From NCBI RefSeq assembly GCF_015548375.1, contig NZ_JADMWW010000013.1, positions 1-64,000 of the forward strand: 64,000 bases of DNA, read 5' to 3'. How positions within the stretch are numbered: position 1 is the stretch's first letter; each line of letters opens with the position of its first letter. Of this stretch, positions 1-9,029 are shown piece by piece. Under the pieces are notes generated by a model. That model did no database searches, was not told the DNA's origin, and saw only the letters and a list, made by a program, of their open reading frames with translations. Position numbers and translations under genes: made by a program. This DNA comes from Collinsella aerofaciens. Lineage in GTDB: Bacteria; Actinomycetota; Coriobacteriia; Coriobacteriales; Coriobacteriaceae.

Positions 1-564
1 GTCTTCGACGGCACCGCCGAGGTGCATGACGAGGACGAGCCCCTCAGCCCGCTTTCCGTCTACGGCCAGACCAAGGCGGCCGGCGACATCGCCGTGGCCG
101 GGTGCCCGCGCCACTACATCATGCGCTCCAGCTGGGTCATCGGCGAGGGCCGCAACTTCGTCAAGACGATGAAGGGGCTGTCCGAGCGCGTCGCCGACCC
201 CGAGGATAAGCTCACGCAGGTCACGGTCGTTGACGACCAGCTGGGCCGCCTGACCTTCACGCGCGACATGGCCGAGGCCATCTTCCACGTGCTGGGGACG
301 CACGCCCCCTACGGCACCTACGACTGCACCGGCTCCGGCACCGTCAAGTCCTGGGCCGATATCGCCCGCGCCGTCTTCGAGGCCGCCAACGGCAACGGGG
401 ACAGGGTCGTGCCGGTATCGACCGCCGACTACTACGCGAGCGCCGAGGGCCCCGTCGCCCCGCGCCCGGTCCACTCCGCGCTCGACCTGTCCAAGCTCGA
501 GGCTGCCGGCTTCCACATGCCCGACTGGGAGGAAGAGCTGGGGGAGTACATCAAGACGCTCTAG
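1..564 (+). CDS. rmlD: dTDP-4-dehydrorhamnose reductase-like protein, C-terminal part (cut by window edge)
   Basis: The reading frame is open from base 1 to the stop at 564, so the N-terminus with the NAD(P)-binding motif lies outside the window. The visible 187 residues carry VYGQTK, the Tyr-x-x-x-Lys catalytic pair of short-chain dehydrogenase/epimerase enzymes, followed by a segment (RSSWVIGEGRNFVKTM) typical of RmlD. RmlD makes dTDP-L-rhamnose for surface polysaccharides. The neighbours, a glycosyltransferase and a polysaccharide ABC exporter, fit that role. In related bacteria this protein may be fused to RmlC, which cannot be checked here. Other sugar-nucleotide reductases of the same family are possible. 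Confidence 0.75.
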   Translation, partial: VFDGTAEVHDEDEPLSPLSVYGQTKAAGDIAVAGCPRHYIMRSSWVIGEGRNFVKTMKGLSERVADPEDKLTQVTVVDDQLGRLTFTRDMAEAIFHVLGTHAPYGTYDCTGSGTVKSWADIARAVFEAANGNGDRVVPVSTADYYASAEGPVAPRPVHSALDLSKLEAAGFHMPDWEEELGEYIKTL

Positions 565-586
565 CCGCTATTAACTTTTCGAGAGT

Positions 587-616
587 AAAAGCCGCCGTTC
601 TTTAACGGCGGCTTTT
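587..616. terminator. bidirectional rho-independent terminator
   Basis: A perfect 13-bp inverted repeat (AAAAGCCGCCGTT / AACGGCGGCTTTT) with a 4-base loop lies between two convergent genes. A-tracts and T-tracts on both sides let it work on either strand. Confidence 0.9.
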
Positions 617-666
617 CTTGTTGGTGGCTATCTGCGCAGTGGTGCCAATAGTATTTTGCGGAAGAT

Positions 667-1638
667 CTACCTCTCGCTTGGCATGGAAGTAGGGTGGCCG
701 GGCTGGTCGTCGTAGGCGTATTTGCTGTACACGTTGACCTCCCACTGCTTTTTTTCGACCTTTGCTACAGAATCTAGGATGAAGCCGGTCGCAAGGCTCA
801 GGCCGCACAGGAACATAAACGAGGCGGCGAGCACAGCGGTGGGGAAGCGCGGGACGAGGCCGGTCTGGAAATATTCGACAACGATGGGCATGCCCAGGGC
901 GAGGCCGAATACCGCGAACAGAAGCGCAACGAGGCTGAAGAACTTCAGCGGGCGGTAGTCCTTGAACAGCGTGCCGATCATCGCAACGACTTTAATGCCG
1001 TCGCTCACGGTGTTGAGTTTGGACTCGGAACCCTCGGGACGGTCGCGGTACTCGATGGGCACATCTTTGATGCGCCAGCGGTGGTCGACGGCGTGGATCG
1101 AGAGCTCGGTTTCGATCTGAAAGCCCTCGGAAAGCACTGGGAAGGTTTTAACGAACGGGCGGCTCATGGCGCGGTAGCCTGTCATGACGTCATCGAAGCT
1201 GTAGCCATAGATCCACTTGATCATGGCGCGGACCAGATTATTGCCAAAGCCGTGGAAGGCACGCTTGTTCTCCTCGGCGTAGGTGCCGTTGGAAAGGCGA
1301 TCGCCTACGGTCATGTCGGCCGTGCCGTTAAGGATGGGCTCGCAGAGGGCCTTGGCCGCCTCGGCGGGGTAGGTGTCGTCTCCGTCGACCATCAGGTAGC
1401 AATCGGCGTCGATATCGCGAAACATCTGGCGGCACACGTTGCCCTTTCCCTGACGGGGCTCAAAGCGGACTGTGGCGCCGTGCTCGGTGGCAATGCGTGA
1501 GGTATCGTCCGACGAGTTGTTGTCATAGACATAGACCGTCGCCTGCGGAAGCTCGCGGTGAAAGTCGTCGATGACTTTGCCGATCGTGAGCGCTTCGTTG
1601 TAGCAAGGGATGATGACGGCGATGGATTCAGAATTCAC
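667..1638 (-). CDS. family 2 glycosyltransferase, DPM1/DpsA-like, membrane anchored
   Basis: This 323-residue protein begins SIAVIIPCYNEALTIGKVI, the usual start of a GT-A fold family 2 glycosyltransferase. It has the metal-binding region VDGDDTYP near residue 85. The C-terminal 90 residues hold two hydrophobic membrane segments. It probably transfers a sugar from a nucleotide donor to undecaprenyl or polyprenyl phosphate, or elongates a surface glycan, at the inner face of the membrane. It is convergent with the rmlD-like gene and divergent from the ABC exporter. The exact donor and acceptor cannot be read from sequence. Confidence 0.85.
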   Translation of the reverse strand: MNSESIAVIIPCYNEALTIGKVIDDFHRELPQATVYVYDNNSSDDTSRIATEHGATVRFEPRQGKGNVCRQMFRDIDADCYLMVDGDDTYPAEAAKALCEPILNGTADMTVGDRLSNGTYAEENKRAFHGFGNNLVRAMIKWIYGYSFDDVMTGYRAMSRPFVKTFPVLSEGFQIETELSIHAVDHRWRIKDVPIEYRDRPEGSESKLNTVSDGIKVVAMIGTLFKDYRPLKFFSLVALLFAVFGLALGMPIVVEYFQTGLVPRFPTAVLAASFMFLCGLSLATGFILDSVAKVEKKQWEVNVYSKYAYDDQPGHPTSMPSER

Positions 1639-1798
1639 TTATTGCTCCTTATACATTCAATCCTAGAAAGTATAGCCGTTTGGGCCTGGCATCCTAAGAT
1701 GTGGGTTAGTTCTCCAGTTTTGTTGCGCGAATCGTTTGCATGGCCGTCGGGTCTATACTGTTCGTTTGTCAACGATTACGAGTAAAGGAGTTGCATCC

Positions 1799-2644
1799 GT
1801 GTCGGATCAGACAAAGCAACAAGAAACTCGCAGTCTGCCTGCGACGTTTGCTAAGAACGAATTTGAGAAGGACGCGTTTATCCTTCGTCAGCTGGTTACC
1901 AAGGATTTTAAGATCAAGTATCGCCGTAGCGTTCTGGGCGTCGCATGGTCGGTGCTCAACCCGCTGCTGATGATGATCGTCATGGCCATCGTGTTCTCGA
2001 CGATTTTTGGCCAGGGCCGCAATGGCTCAATGACGCCCGAGATGTACCCGCTGTACTTGATCGTGGGTAACATCACCTTTGCCGTCATGTCTGAGTCTAC
2101 TAACCAGGCCCTGACGTCGATCGTGGGCGCTGCCCCTCTGCTCAAGAAGGTTAAGGTGCACCGCTGGGTTTTCCCGGTGCAGAAGGTGCTCTTCTCGCTG
2201 GTCAACTTTGCCTTCTCGCTGGTCGCCGTCGCCATCGTCATGCTGTGGTTCCGCGTTATGCCTTCTTGGCACCTGATTCTGTTGCCGGTCTGCCTGCTGC
2301 TGCTTATGTGCTTCTGCATGGGCCTGGGCATGATGCTCTCTGCCCTTACGGTCTTCTTCCGCGACGTTATGCATCTGTGGAGCGTCGTCATTACGGCGTG
2401 GACTTACATTACGCCCATCTTCTGGACGACTGACTATATTGCGCAAATGCCGCATCTCGTGCGTATCTTGATGTATGCGAACCCCATGTTCAACTACCTG
2501 CAGTTTATGCGCGATATCTTCCTGTTCCAGACTACGCCCTCGCTTATGACGTTTGGTATGTGCGTCGCTTGGGCGGTTCTTGCGCTTATTATTGGCTATA
2601 CCGTGTTCCATAAGTCCGAGCGCAAATTTATCCTCTACATCTAA
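1799..2644 (+). CDS. polysaccharide ABC exporter, permease subunit (ABC-2 type)
   Basis: The GTG at 1799 is chosen as start because AAAGGAG lies 8 bases upstream, giving a 281-residue protein. An upstream in-frame ATG at 1736 has no good ribosome-binding site. The protein has about six hydrophobic helices and the motif KIKYRRSVLGVAWSVLNPLL seen in Wzm/TagG-type permeases. Together with the ATPase 11 bases downstream it would export an O-antigen, teichoic-acid-like or other glycan across the membrane. The flanking sugar genes support this. The substrate is unknown. Confidence 0.88.
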   Translation: MSDQTKQQETRSLPATFAKNEFEKDAFILRQLVTKDFKIKYRRSVLGVAWSVLNPLLMMIVMAIVFSTIFGQGRNGSMTPEMYPLYLIVGNITFAVMSESTNQALTSIVGAAPLLKKVKVHRWVFPVQKVLFSLVNFAFSLVAVAIVMLWFRVMPSWHLILLPVCLLLLMCFCMGLGMMLSALTVFFRDVMHLWSVVITAWTYITPIFWTTDYIAQMPHLVRILMYANPMFNYLQFMRDIFLFQTTPSLMTFGMCVAWAVLALIIGYTVFHKSERKFILYI

Positions 2645-2655
2645 GGAGTGCTGTG

Positions 2656-3423
2656 ATGACTGAATCTGTTGTTGATTACAGCGAGCAGCCTCTGGCTGTC
2701 GAGGTCGACGACGTCACCATGATCTTTAACATGGCGTCCGAGTCGCTGACCAACCTCAAGGAGTACTTCATTAAGCTTGCCAAGCACGAGCTGTTCTTTG
2801 AGGAGTTTAGGGCGCTTAAGCACATCTCGTTTGATATTCATCGCGGCGAGGTTGTGGGTCTGGTCGGCACCAATGGCTCCGGCAAGTCTACGATGCTCAA
2901 GATTATCGCTGGCGTTCTTGAGCCTAGCGAGGGCAGCGTTAAGGTGCACGGTAACATCGCGCCGCTGATTGAGCTTGGCGCCGGCTTTGACCCCGAGCTG
3001 ACCGCCCGCGAGAACATCTATCTGAACGGCGCCCTGCTCGGCTATACCAAGGAGTTCATCGACGCCAACTTTGACGGCATTATCGAGTTCGCTGAGCTGC
3101 AGAACTTTGTCGATATGCCGCTTAAGAACTACTCTTCGGGCATGGTGGCGCGTATCGCCTTTGCAATCGCGACGATTACCGAGCCCGATATTCTGATCGT
3201 TGACGAGACGCTGTCCGTCGGTGATGTGTTCTTCCAGCAAAAGTGTGAGGCCCGCATCCAGCACTTTATCCAGAGCGGCGACGTGACGGTTCTGTTCGTT
3301 TCGCACTCTATGGAGCAGGTTGAGCGCATCTGCCAGCGTGCCGTTTGGATTGAGAAGGGTGACCTTCGCATGGACGGCCCGGTCGATGAGGTCTGCAAGG
3401 CGTACCGCGAGCAGTTCAACTAG
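2656..3423 (+). CDS. polysaccharide ABC exporter, ATP-binding subunit
   Basis: This 255-residue protein has Walker A GTNGSGKST near residue 71, signature YSSGM near 160 and Walker B ILIVDE near 180, all intact. The region before Walker A is long (about 70 residues), as in Wzt/TagH/RfbE exporter ATPases. It lacks the long C-terminal carbohydrate-binding domain of E. coli O9a Wzt, so export is probably not coupled to recognition of a terminal cap. AAGGAG lies 7 bases before the ATG at 2656; a GTG 3 bases upstream is an alternative start. It forms an operon with the permease. Confidence 0.9.
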   Translation: MTESVVDYSEQPLAVEVDDVTMIFNMASESLTNLKEYFIKLAKHELFFEEFRALKHISFDIHRGEVVGLVGTNGSGKSTMLKIIAGVLEPSEGSVKVHGNIAPLIELGAGFDPELTARENIYLNGALLGYTKEFIDANFDGIIEFAELQNFVDMPLKNYSSGMVARIAFAIATITEPDILIVDETLSVGDVFFQQKCEARIQHFIQSGDVTVLFVSHSMEQVERICQRAVWIEKGDLRMDGPVDEVCKAYREQFN

Positions 3424-3477
3424 GTTATAATTACTTGCGCCTGACAGGCTTGTGCTTGCTTGGGCGTGCGGTTATTT

Positions 3478-3554
3478 GCTCCATTAGCTCAGTTGGATAG
3501 AGCAGGGGACTTCTAATCCCAAGGTCGACGGTTCGAATCCGCCATGGAGCACCA
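3478..3554 (+). tRNA. tRNA-Arg(TCT)
   Basis: A full cloverleaf of 77 bases is visible: acceptor stem GCTCCAT/ATGGAGC, D-arm AGCTCAGTTGGATAGAGC, anticodon loop CTTCTAA with anticodon TCT, T-arm with GGTTCGAATCC, and an encoded CCA. The first anticodon-stem pair is G/A, leaving four good pairs. A terminator follows closely. Confidence 0.93.
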
Positions 3555-3564
3555 TCGTTTATTA

Positions 3565-3596
3565 AGCCCAGACCGCTTGGTGGTCTGGGCTTTTTT
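3565..3596 (+). terminator. rho-independent terminator of tRNA-Arg(TCT)
   Basis: The 10-bp stem AGCCCAGACC/GGTCTGGGCT with a 7-base loop is followed by six T residues, starting 11 bases after the tRNA. Confidence 0.92.
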
Positions 3597-3658
3597 CATC
3601 TTGTGTGTTGCTGGAGCCGAGCGCGAGCAAGCCGCTGCTGTTTGTTGGGGTTGGCATT

Positions 3659-4096
3659 TTACTTTTCGAGATGCTCTTTCAGCAGTTCCAACGCGTGGGC
3701 GTAGCCCTTCAGGCCCTCTCCGGTGATGGTGGCGAAGCAGGCCAGACGGGCGTAGCTCACCTGGCGGAAGTCTTCGCGGGTCTCGACTGCGCTAATGTGG
3801 ACCTCCACAGCCGGGATGGCGACGGCTTTGAGCGCGTCCAGGATGGCCACGCTTGTGTGCGTGTAGGCGGCCGGGTTGATGACGATGCCGTCGACCTTTC
3901 CGTAAGCCTCCTGGATCTTGTCGACGATGCTGCCCTCGTGGTTAGACTGGAAGACCTCGACCTCGTCGAAGCCCTGTGCGGCACCCGCTTCCTGGCAGAT
4001 CTGCACTAAGCGATCGTAGTTGTCGCTGCCGTAGATGCCTGGCTCGCGAATGCCGAGCATGTTGAGGTTGGGGCCGTTAATGACGAGTGCTTTCAT
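3659..4096 (-). CDS. aroQ: type II 3-dehydroquinate dehydratase
   Basis: The start at 4096 gives 145 residues, the usual size of the type II dodecameric enzyme, and AAAGGAAG precedes it. The protein opens MKALVINGPNLNMLG, the family signature with the catalytic Tyr region following (REPGIYG). It contains QSNHEG and the INPAAYTHTS loop that binds substrate. It converts 3-dehydroquinate to 3-dehydroshikimate, step three of the shikimate pathway. It is the last gene of the aromatic cluster and is separated from aroE-aroK by a terminator-like hairpin, so it may be expressed less or separately. Confidence 0.95.
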   Translation of the reverse strand: MKALVINGPNLNMLGIREPGIYGSDNYDRLVQICQEAGAAQGFDEVEVFQSNHEGSIVDKIQEAYGKVDGIVINPAAYTHTSVAILDALKAVAIPAVEVHISAVETREDFRQVSYARLACFATITGEGLKGYAHALELLKEHLEK

Positions 4097-4117
4097 GGTT
4101 GCTTCCTTTGCAGTTGA

Positions 4118-4158
4118 AAAACCACCACAAAGGTGCCTGCCCCCTTTGTGGTGGTTTT
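4118..4158 (-). terminator. terminator-like hairpin between aroE-aroK and aroQ
   Basis: A 16-bp perfect inverted repeat (4118-4133 with 4143-4158) has a 9-base loop. On the minus strand the stem is followed by a T-rich run, so it should reduce transcription from the upstream aro genes into aroQ. Confidence 0.75.
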
Positions 4159-4160
4159 GG

Positions 4161-5411
4161 TTAGAGAGCGGGTGGGAGGGTGTCGAGGAGGGCATGGGCG
4201 GTGTTGGCGGCGCAGTCGCGTGAGTCGATGATGTAGTCGGCCCAGGCGCGGTAGCGCGGCATACGCTGCTCGGCCAGCTTGTCGATGCCGTCGCGCGCGG
4301 TGATGGGGCGGCCCTTGTGGGCGAGCTCGTCGAGCTTGCGGTTGAGCATCACGATTTGGCTGTTTTGGTGCAGCAGAGGGTAGTTCTCGTCGCGCGTAAC
4401 CACGCCGCCGCCGGTGGAGAGCACCAAGCCGCTGCGCCTGGAGATGTCGGCCAGCGCTGCCGTCTCCTGCTCGCGGAAGGCCGCCTCGCCGCACTTGATG
4501 ATAAAGTCGGCGCAGGGCATGCCCAGGCGCTCCTCGAGGGCGCGATCGAGATCGATGTGCTCGCGGCCCGTGAGCTGGGCGATCTGCTCGCCCACGCGGG
4601 TCTTGCCCGAGCCCGGCATGCCGATCAGCGCGATGTTCTGTTCGCGGCGTGACAGGCGCTCCGTTACGTCCAGGATCCTCTCGCGCGGGGTGGCTTTGCC
4701 GGTATAGCGCTCGACAGCTTGTGCCGCCTGGGCAACAAGCATAAGCAGGCCGCCGATGCAGGGGATGCCGCGGCGCTCGGCCTCGAGCATCAGGCCCGTG
4801 CGGGCGGGGTTGTAGACAATGTCGATGACGCCCTCGAGCGCATCGAGGCCTTCGAGCGTGCAAGGCGCGTCGGGGCAATGGGGGAACATGCCGGCGGGCG
4901 TGCAGTTGACGAGTAGGGAGGCGTCGGACTGCTGCGCGATATTGTCGTAGTTGACCTCGCTCGTGCGACCCACGGGTACGACGATGGCGCCCATGTCTCC
5001 CAGCACCATACTTGCCGTGGTGCCGGCGCCGCCGGTGGCACCGAGTACGAGGGCCTTCTTGCCGGCAACCTCAACGCCCAACTCCTCGACCAGGCACTGG
5101 AAACCGAAGTAGTCAGTATTATCGCCGTGCAGGCGGCCGTCGGGCAGGCGCGTGATGGTGTTGACGTTGCCCATGCGCTCGGCGAGCGGGCTCAGCTCGT
5201 CCAGGTATTCCATGACGGCGCGCTTGTAGGGGATGGTCACGTTGGTGCCCTCCCATTCGTCGCCGGTCATAAAGGCCGCGAGGTCCTCGGGCTCGCGCTC
5301 AAAACGCACGTACTCAAGCCCCGCCAGCTCCTTGTAGATGGTCGGGGTGTAGCTGTGGCCCAGCACGCGGCCCAGCACGCCGTAGGGGCGGGTTGCGGCG
5401 GTATCGGTCAT
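4161..5411 (-). CDS. aroE-aroK: bifunctional shikimate dehydrogenase / shikimate kinase
   Basis: This 416-residue protein is a fusion. Residues 1 to about 255 are shikimate dehydrogenase: TNVTIPYKR carries the catalytic Lys, NTDYFG the catalytic Asp, and GATGGAG the NADP-binding loop. Residues about 258-416 are shikimate kinase with Walker A GMPGSGKT near 264, the DLD substrate site and CGEAAFRE. It reduces 3-dehydroshikimate and then phosphorylates shikimate, so two consecutive-by-order pathway steps share a chain. The start ATG directly follows the pheA stop (TAGATG), implying translational coupling. Such fusions are known in Coriobacteriia, which supports the taxon guess. Confidence 0.94.
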   Translation of the reverse strand: MTDTAATRPYGVLGRVLGHSYTPTIYKELAGLEYVRFEREPEDLAAFMTGDEWEGTNVTIPYKRAVMEYLDELSPLAERMGNVNTITRLPDGRLHGDNTDYFGFQCLVEELGVEVAGKKALVLGATGGAGTTASMVLGDMGAIVVPVGRTSEVNYDNIAQQSDASLLVNCTPAGMFPHCPDAPCTLEGLDALEGVIDIVYNPARTGLMLEAERRGIPCIGGLLMLVAQAAQAVERYTGKATPRERILDVTERLSRREQNIALIGMPGSGKTRVGEQIAQLTGREHIDLDRALEERLGMPCADFIIKCGEAAFREQETAALADISRRSGLVLSTGGGVVTRDENYPLLHQNSQIVMLNRKLDELAHKGRPITARDGIDKLAEQRMPRYRAWADYIIDSRDCAANTAHALLDTLPPAL

Positions 5412-6557
5412 CTAGAGCACCTCCGTGTAGCTGCCAAAGTAGGTGAAGCTCTCGCATACGTCGTCGATCGAATCGAGCAGGTCGTCGAGGGCCTTGCTGC
5501 CAAAGGGACAGTCCAGGTCAAAGTAGAACATAAACTCAAAGTCGCGACCGGGGATGGGGCGGCTCTCGAGCTTGATGAGGTTGATGTTGAGTGCGTAGAA
5601 GCGCTCGAGCACGCGATAGAGGGCGCCCGGCTCGTTGGCCGTGGTGATCATGAGCGAGGTACGGTTGGCACCGGGATAGACGCGTGGCTCGCGGCTGATG
5701 ACGACAAAGCGCGTGTAGTTGTTGTCCGAGTCCTGGATGTTGGACTCCAGCACCTCCAGGCCATAGAGTGCCGCGCAGCTGCGCGATGCGATGGCGGCAA
5801 CATCGGTGCGGTCGGAATTGGCGACCATCTCGGCCGACATGGCGGTGTTGGGGTACTTGGTGGCGTGCAGGTCGTGGGACTCGATAAAGCCCACACACTG
5901 GGCAATGGCTTGGCCGTGGCTGTAAACCTCGCGCACGTCGGCGAGCTTGGTGCCGGGCTTGACGAGCATGTTGTGGTCGATCTTGAGGCGAAGCGAGCGC
6001 ACGATGTGGAAGTCGAACTGGGCGAGCAGGTCGTAGACGGCGTTGACCGAGCCGGCGGTGGAGTTCTCGATGGGCAGCACGCCAAACTCGCAGAAGCCGT
6101 CGCGCACAGCGCGCATAACGCCTTCGAAGGTCTCGAAAAACGCGATGTCGGGCACGTCGAAGAGTTTGCACGCGGCGATCTGGCTATAGGCACCTTCCAC
6201 GCCCTGGCAGGCAACTGTGGCCGTTTGAGGGAAGGGCGTGTCAAAGGCTGCAGCCGTGGCGTGGGCCTTTTGCGAGACGGTGATGCCCTTGAGCTCGTTG
6301 ATGTAGCGCTGCTGCTCGGCCTTGCTCATGCTCATAAGGAGGCGGAACAGGGTGATGGTCTGCGCCTCGTAGCGCTCGGGCGCGCGGCTGGCGAGGTTGT
6401 TGAGTTTTGAGCGCTCGCGGGCGGGGTCAAAGACGGCCTTGCCCATCTCGATCTTTGATTTGGCGACCTCGGTGGCAATGTCCATACGCTCGACAAAGCT
6501 ATTGAGGAGCGTGGTGTCGATGCCATCGATGGTCTGGCGAATATCGGCAAGGTCCAT
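5412..6557 (-). CDS. pheA: bifunctional chorismate mutase / prephenate dehydratase
   Basis: The start at 6557 (MDLADIRQTIDGIDTTLLNSF) is chosen over longer upstream extensions because it begins the AroQ-type chorismate mutase helix and follows AAAGGGG. It gives 381 residues. Residues about 1-90 are chorismate mutase, 100-285 prephenate dehydratase with YTRF near 279, and 290-375 an ACT domain with GALYRVL and ESRP, the phenylalanine-sensing motifs. The enzyme makes phenylpyruvate for phenylalanine and is probably feedback inhibited by phenylalanine. It sits 53 bases after aroC. Confidence 0.94.
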   Translation of the reverse strand: MDLADIRQTIDGIDTTLLNSFVERMDIATEVAKSKIEMGKAVFDPARERSKLNNLASRAPERYEAQTITLFRLLMSMSKAEQQRYINELKGITVSQKAHATAAAFDTPFPQTATVACQGVEGAYSQIAACKLFDVPDIAFFETFEGVMRAVRDGFCEFGVLPIENSTAGSVNAVYDLLAQFDFHIVRSLRLKIDHNMLVKPGTKLADVREVYSHGQAIAQCVGFIESHDLHATKYPNTAMSAEMVANSDRTDVAAIASRSCAALYGLEVLESNIQDSDNNYTRFVVISREPRVYPGANRTSLMITTANEPGALYRVLERFYALNINLIKLESRPIPGRDFEFMFYFDLDCPFGSKALDDLLDSIDDVCESFTYFGSYTEVL

Positions 6558-6610
6558 GGAGGCCCCTTTCACGTAATGGCAGAGTTGACAGGCAACCCAG
6601 GTGAGTCGGG

Positions 6611-7708
6611 TTAGAGCTGGCCTGCGTCCTCGAGGAGGGCGTCCCAGATGGCCAGCGCTGCGGCTGCTTCGGCTACGGGGACAGCTCGGGGGACGATGCA
6701 GGGATCGTGACGACCGTGGACCGAGAGTTCGACATTTTCCATGGCGTCCATGTCCACGGTCTGCTGCTCGAGGCCGATGGAGGGCGTCGGCTTCACGGCC
6801 ATGCGCCACATGACGGGCGCGCCGGTGGAGATGCCGCCCAAGATACCGCCGGCGTTATTGGACTCGACTTCGATCTTGCCGTTCTCGGCATCGATACGAT
6901 ACGGGTCGTTGTTCTCGCTGCCGCGCATGGCGGCCACGGCAAAGCCCATACCAAACTCCACGCCCTTTACGGCGGGAATGCCAAACGCGATGTGCGCGAT
7001 GCGGTTCTCGATGCCGTCGAACATGGGGTCGCCGATGCCTGCAGGCAGACCGTAGATGCCGCACTCCACGATGCCACCGATGCTGTCGAGCTCGTCGCGC
7101 GCGGCCAGAATCTCCTCGCGCATGCGGCCGGCAGCAGCGGCGTCAATGCAGGGCAGGTCATTTGTAAGGATCGCCTTGCGGTCAGCCTCGCGATAGACCA
7201 TATCATCCATGGGCAGGTCGGAGATGCCACCGATCTGCGCGACGTGCGCCATGACCTTGATGCCACGGGCCTCGAGTGCCTGCAGCGCAATACCGCCGGC
7301 GATGCACAGGGGGGCCGTCAGGCGGCCGGAGAAGTGCCCGCCGCCGGCGACATCGTGCATGTTGCGGTACTTCACACGCGCCGGGTAATCGGCATGTCCC
7401 GGACGGGGCTTGCGGCGCAGCTCGGAATAGTCCTTGGAGCGCGTGTTGGTGTTCTCAATGATCGCTGCGATGGGTGCGCCGGTGGTGTGTCCATCGACCA
7501 CGCCGGCGATGATGTGTGCGGCGTCGGCCTCGCGGCGCTTGGTTGCGGTCTCGTCGCGACCGGGGGCGCGACGATCCAAAAAGGCCTGTAGCTGCTCCTG
7601 GTCAACGGCAATGCCAGCGGGTATGCCATCAAGCGAGCAGCCGATGGCGGGGGAGTGCGACTGGCCGAAGATGCTCAGGTGCAATACGTTGCCAAAGGTC
7701 GAGGACAT
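6611..7708 (-). CDS. aroC: chorismate synthase
   Basis: This 365-residue protein has the family signatures GQSHSPAIGCSLDG near the N-terminus, RPGHADYPARVKY and GGGHFSGRLTA in the centre, and MRGSENNDPYR, which form the FMN and EPSP sites. It converts EPSP to chorismate, the branch point for aromatic amino acids. The start at 7708 lies two bases after the aroA stop, so the two are coupled. Confidence 0.96.
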   Translation of the reverse strand: MSSTFGNVLHLSIFGQSHSPAIGCSLDGIPAGIAVDQEQLQAFLDRRAPGRDETATKRREADAAHIIAGVVDGHTTGAPIAAIIENTNTRSKDYSELRRKPRPGHADYPARVKYRNMHDVAGGGHFSGRLTAPLCIAGGIALQALEARGIKVMAHVAQIGGISDLPMDDMVYREADRKAILTNDLPCIDAAAAGRMREEILAARDELDSIGGIVECGIYGLPAGIGDPMFDGIENRIAHIAFGIPAVKGVEFGMGFAVAAMRGSENNDPYRIDAENGKIEVESNNAGGILGGISTGAPVMWRMAVKPTPSIGLEQQTVDMDAMENVELSVHGRHDPCIVPRAVPVAEAAAALAIWDALLEDAGQL

Positions 7709-7709
7709 G

Positions 7710-9029
7710 CTATTCCTCCTCGAGCGTGACTTTGCCGCCCAGCAGGCGGTAGTGGTCGAAGAAATCGGGATAGGACTTGTTGACAGCCTCGGCGCCGTGG
7801 ATCACGACTTCGCCGGTGGCACGGCTCGCGGCGATGGCGGCCATCATGGCGATGCGATGGTCGTTGTGCGAATCGACCTCGCCGCCGGTAAAGGCATCGA
7901 CGCCCTTGATGATGAGGTCGTCGCCGGCAATGCGCACCTGTGCGCCCAGCGCGGTGAGCTCGCGGGTGGTGGTGACCAGGCGATCGGATTCCTTGATGCG
8001 CAGGCGGGCGCAGTCGCGGATGAACGTGCGGCCCTGGGCCAGCGATGCCACGGCAGAGATGACGGGTACCAGGTCGGGAATGTCGTGGGCGCTCATCTCG
8101 AAGCCGGCGAGCTTGTCGGACTGCACGGTGGCGGCGTTGGTGGAGCGCACGATGCGGGCGCCAAAGCGCGAAAGCGCGGCGAGCACGTTGCGGTCGCCCT
8201 GCGCGGAGCTCAGCGATACGCCTTCCACGGTGATGGGGTCGGAGCCGATGGCGCCGGCGCACAGCCAAAAGGCCGCATTGGACCAATCGCCCTCGACGGC
8301 CACGCTGCCGGGCGTGCGGTACGAGCCGCTGCTCACTCGGAAGTTTGTGACCTCGGGCTTGCCATTCTTGGCGGGGATGCGCTCGACGTTGACCTCGACG
8401 CCGAAGGCCTTCATGGCCTGGATCGTGAGGTTGATGTAGGGGCGGCTTTCGATGAGCCCGGTCACCTGCACGCAGGAGGGCTGGGACAGCAGCGGGGCCG
8501 CCAGCAGCAGGCCCGAGATGTACTGCGAGCTCACATTGCCCGGCAGCACAAAGGTGCCCGGGCGCATGCGGCCGCTCGTCTTGAGCGGAAAGCCGCCCAG
8601 ACCCTGCAGGTCGCAGCCGGCGGCGATGATCTCGTCCGAGAGCGGGGAGAGCGGGCGGGCGCCCAGACGGCCCTGGCCCACAAATGTGGCCTCTGCTCCC
8701 AGCGCGCAGGCGACGGGCAGCATAAAGCGGAGCGTGGAGCCGCTCTCGCCGCAGTCGAGCGTGCCGCCGGCAAGTGCCTTGAGCAGGCCAAACTCAATAC
8801 TCTTCATGGTTGGATGGACCTGGAATCCGTCCTCGACGGTCTCGATGCGGGCGCCGAGTGCCGTAAGGCAGCGGACCGTGGCCTCGATGTCGGCGCAGGT
8901 GGTATTGCAGGCGACGTGTGTCTCACCGTTGGCGAGTGCTGCGCAGATGATCAGGCGGTGCGCCATCGACTTGGACGCGATGGCGGGAACGGTGCCCTTG
9001 AGCGGGGACGGGGTGATGCGGGCTAGCAT
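7710..9029 (-). CDS. aroA: 3-phosphoshikimate 1-carboxyvinyltransferase (EPSP synthase)
   Basis: The 439-residue chain has the expected two-domain length. It shows SKSMAHR near residue 20 (phosphate site), GESGSTLRF near 92, and HNDHRIAM near 385, all EPSP synthase signatures. It joins phosphoenolpyruvate to shikimate 3-phosphate. Its start overlaps the aroB stop by 7 bases. One difference from many classes is GESGSTLRF in place of GNAGTAMR, which would matter for inhibitor sensitivity but is within family variation. Confidence 0.95.
   Translation of the reverse strand: MLARITPSPLKGTVPAIASKSMAHRLIICAALANGETHVACNTTCADIEATVRCLTALGARIETVEDGFQVHPTMKSIEFGLLKALAGGTLDCGESGSTLRFMLPVACALGAEATFVGQGRLGARPLSPLSDEIIAAGCDLQGLGGFPLKTSGRMRPGTFVLPGNVSSQYISGLLLAAPLLSQPSCVQVTGLIESRPYINLTIQAMKAFGVEVNVERIPAKNGKPEVTNFRVSSGSYRTPGSVAVEGDWSNAAFWLCAGAIGSDPITVEGVSLSSAQGDRNVLAALSRFGARIVRSTNAATVQSDKLAGFEMSAHDIPDLVPVISAVASLAQGRTFIRDCARLRIKESDRLVTTTRELTALGAQVRIAGDDLIIKGVDAFTGGEVDSHNDHRIAMMAAIAASRATGEVVIHGAEAVNKSYPDFFDHYRLLGGKVTLEEE

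Noticed and set aside
1736-1798. Upstream ATG start for the ABC permease
   Set aside because: The added 21 residues cover the presumed promoter region (TATACT at 1754-1759) and no ribosome-binding site precedes them; GTG 1799 has AAAGGAG at good spacing.
5127-6410. Long plus-strand open frame (427 codons) and similar long antisense frames at 7434-9026, 10637-12094, 12359-13810 and 61184-62998 (minus)
   Set aside because: They lie opposite well-supported genes (pheA, aroC/aroA, tyrA/DAHP synthase, integrase, radical SAM). Their translations are low-complexity, Ala/Gly/Val/Arg-rich and without motifs, as expected for antisense frames of GC-rich genes.
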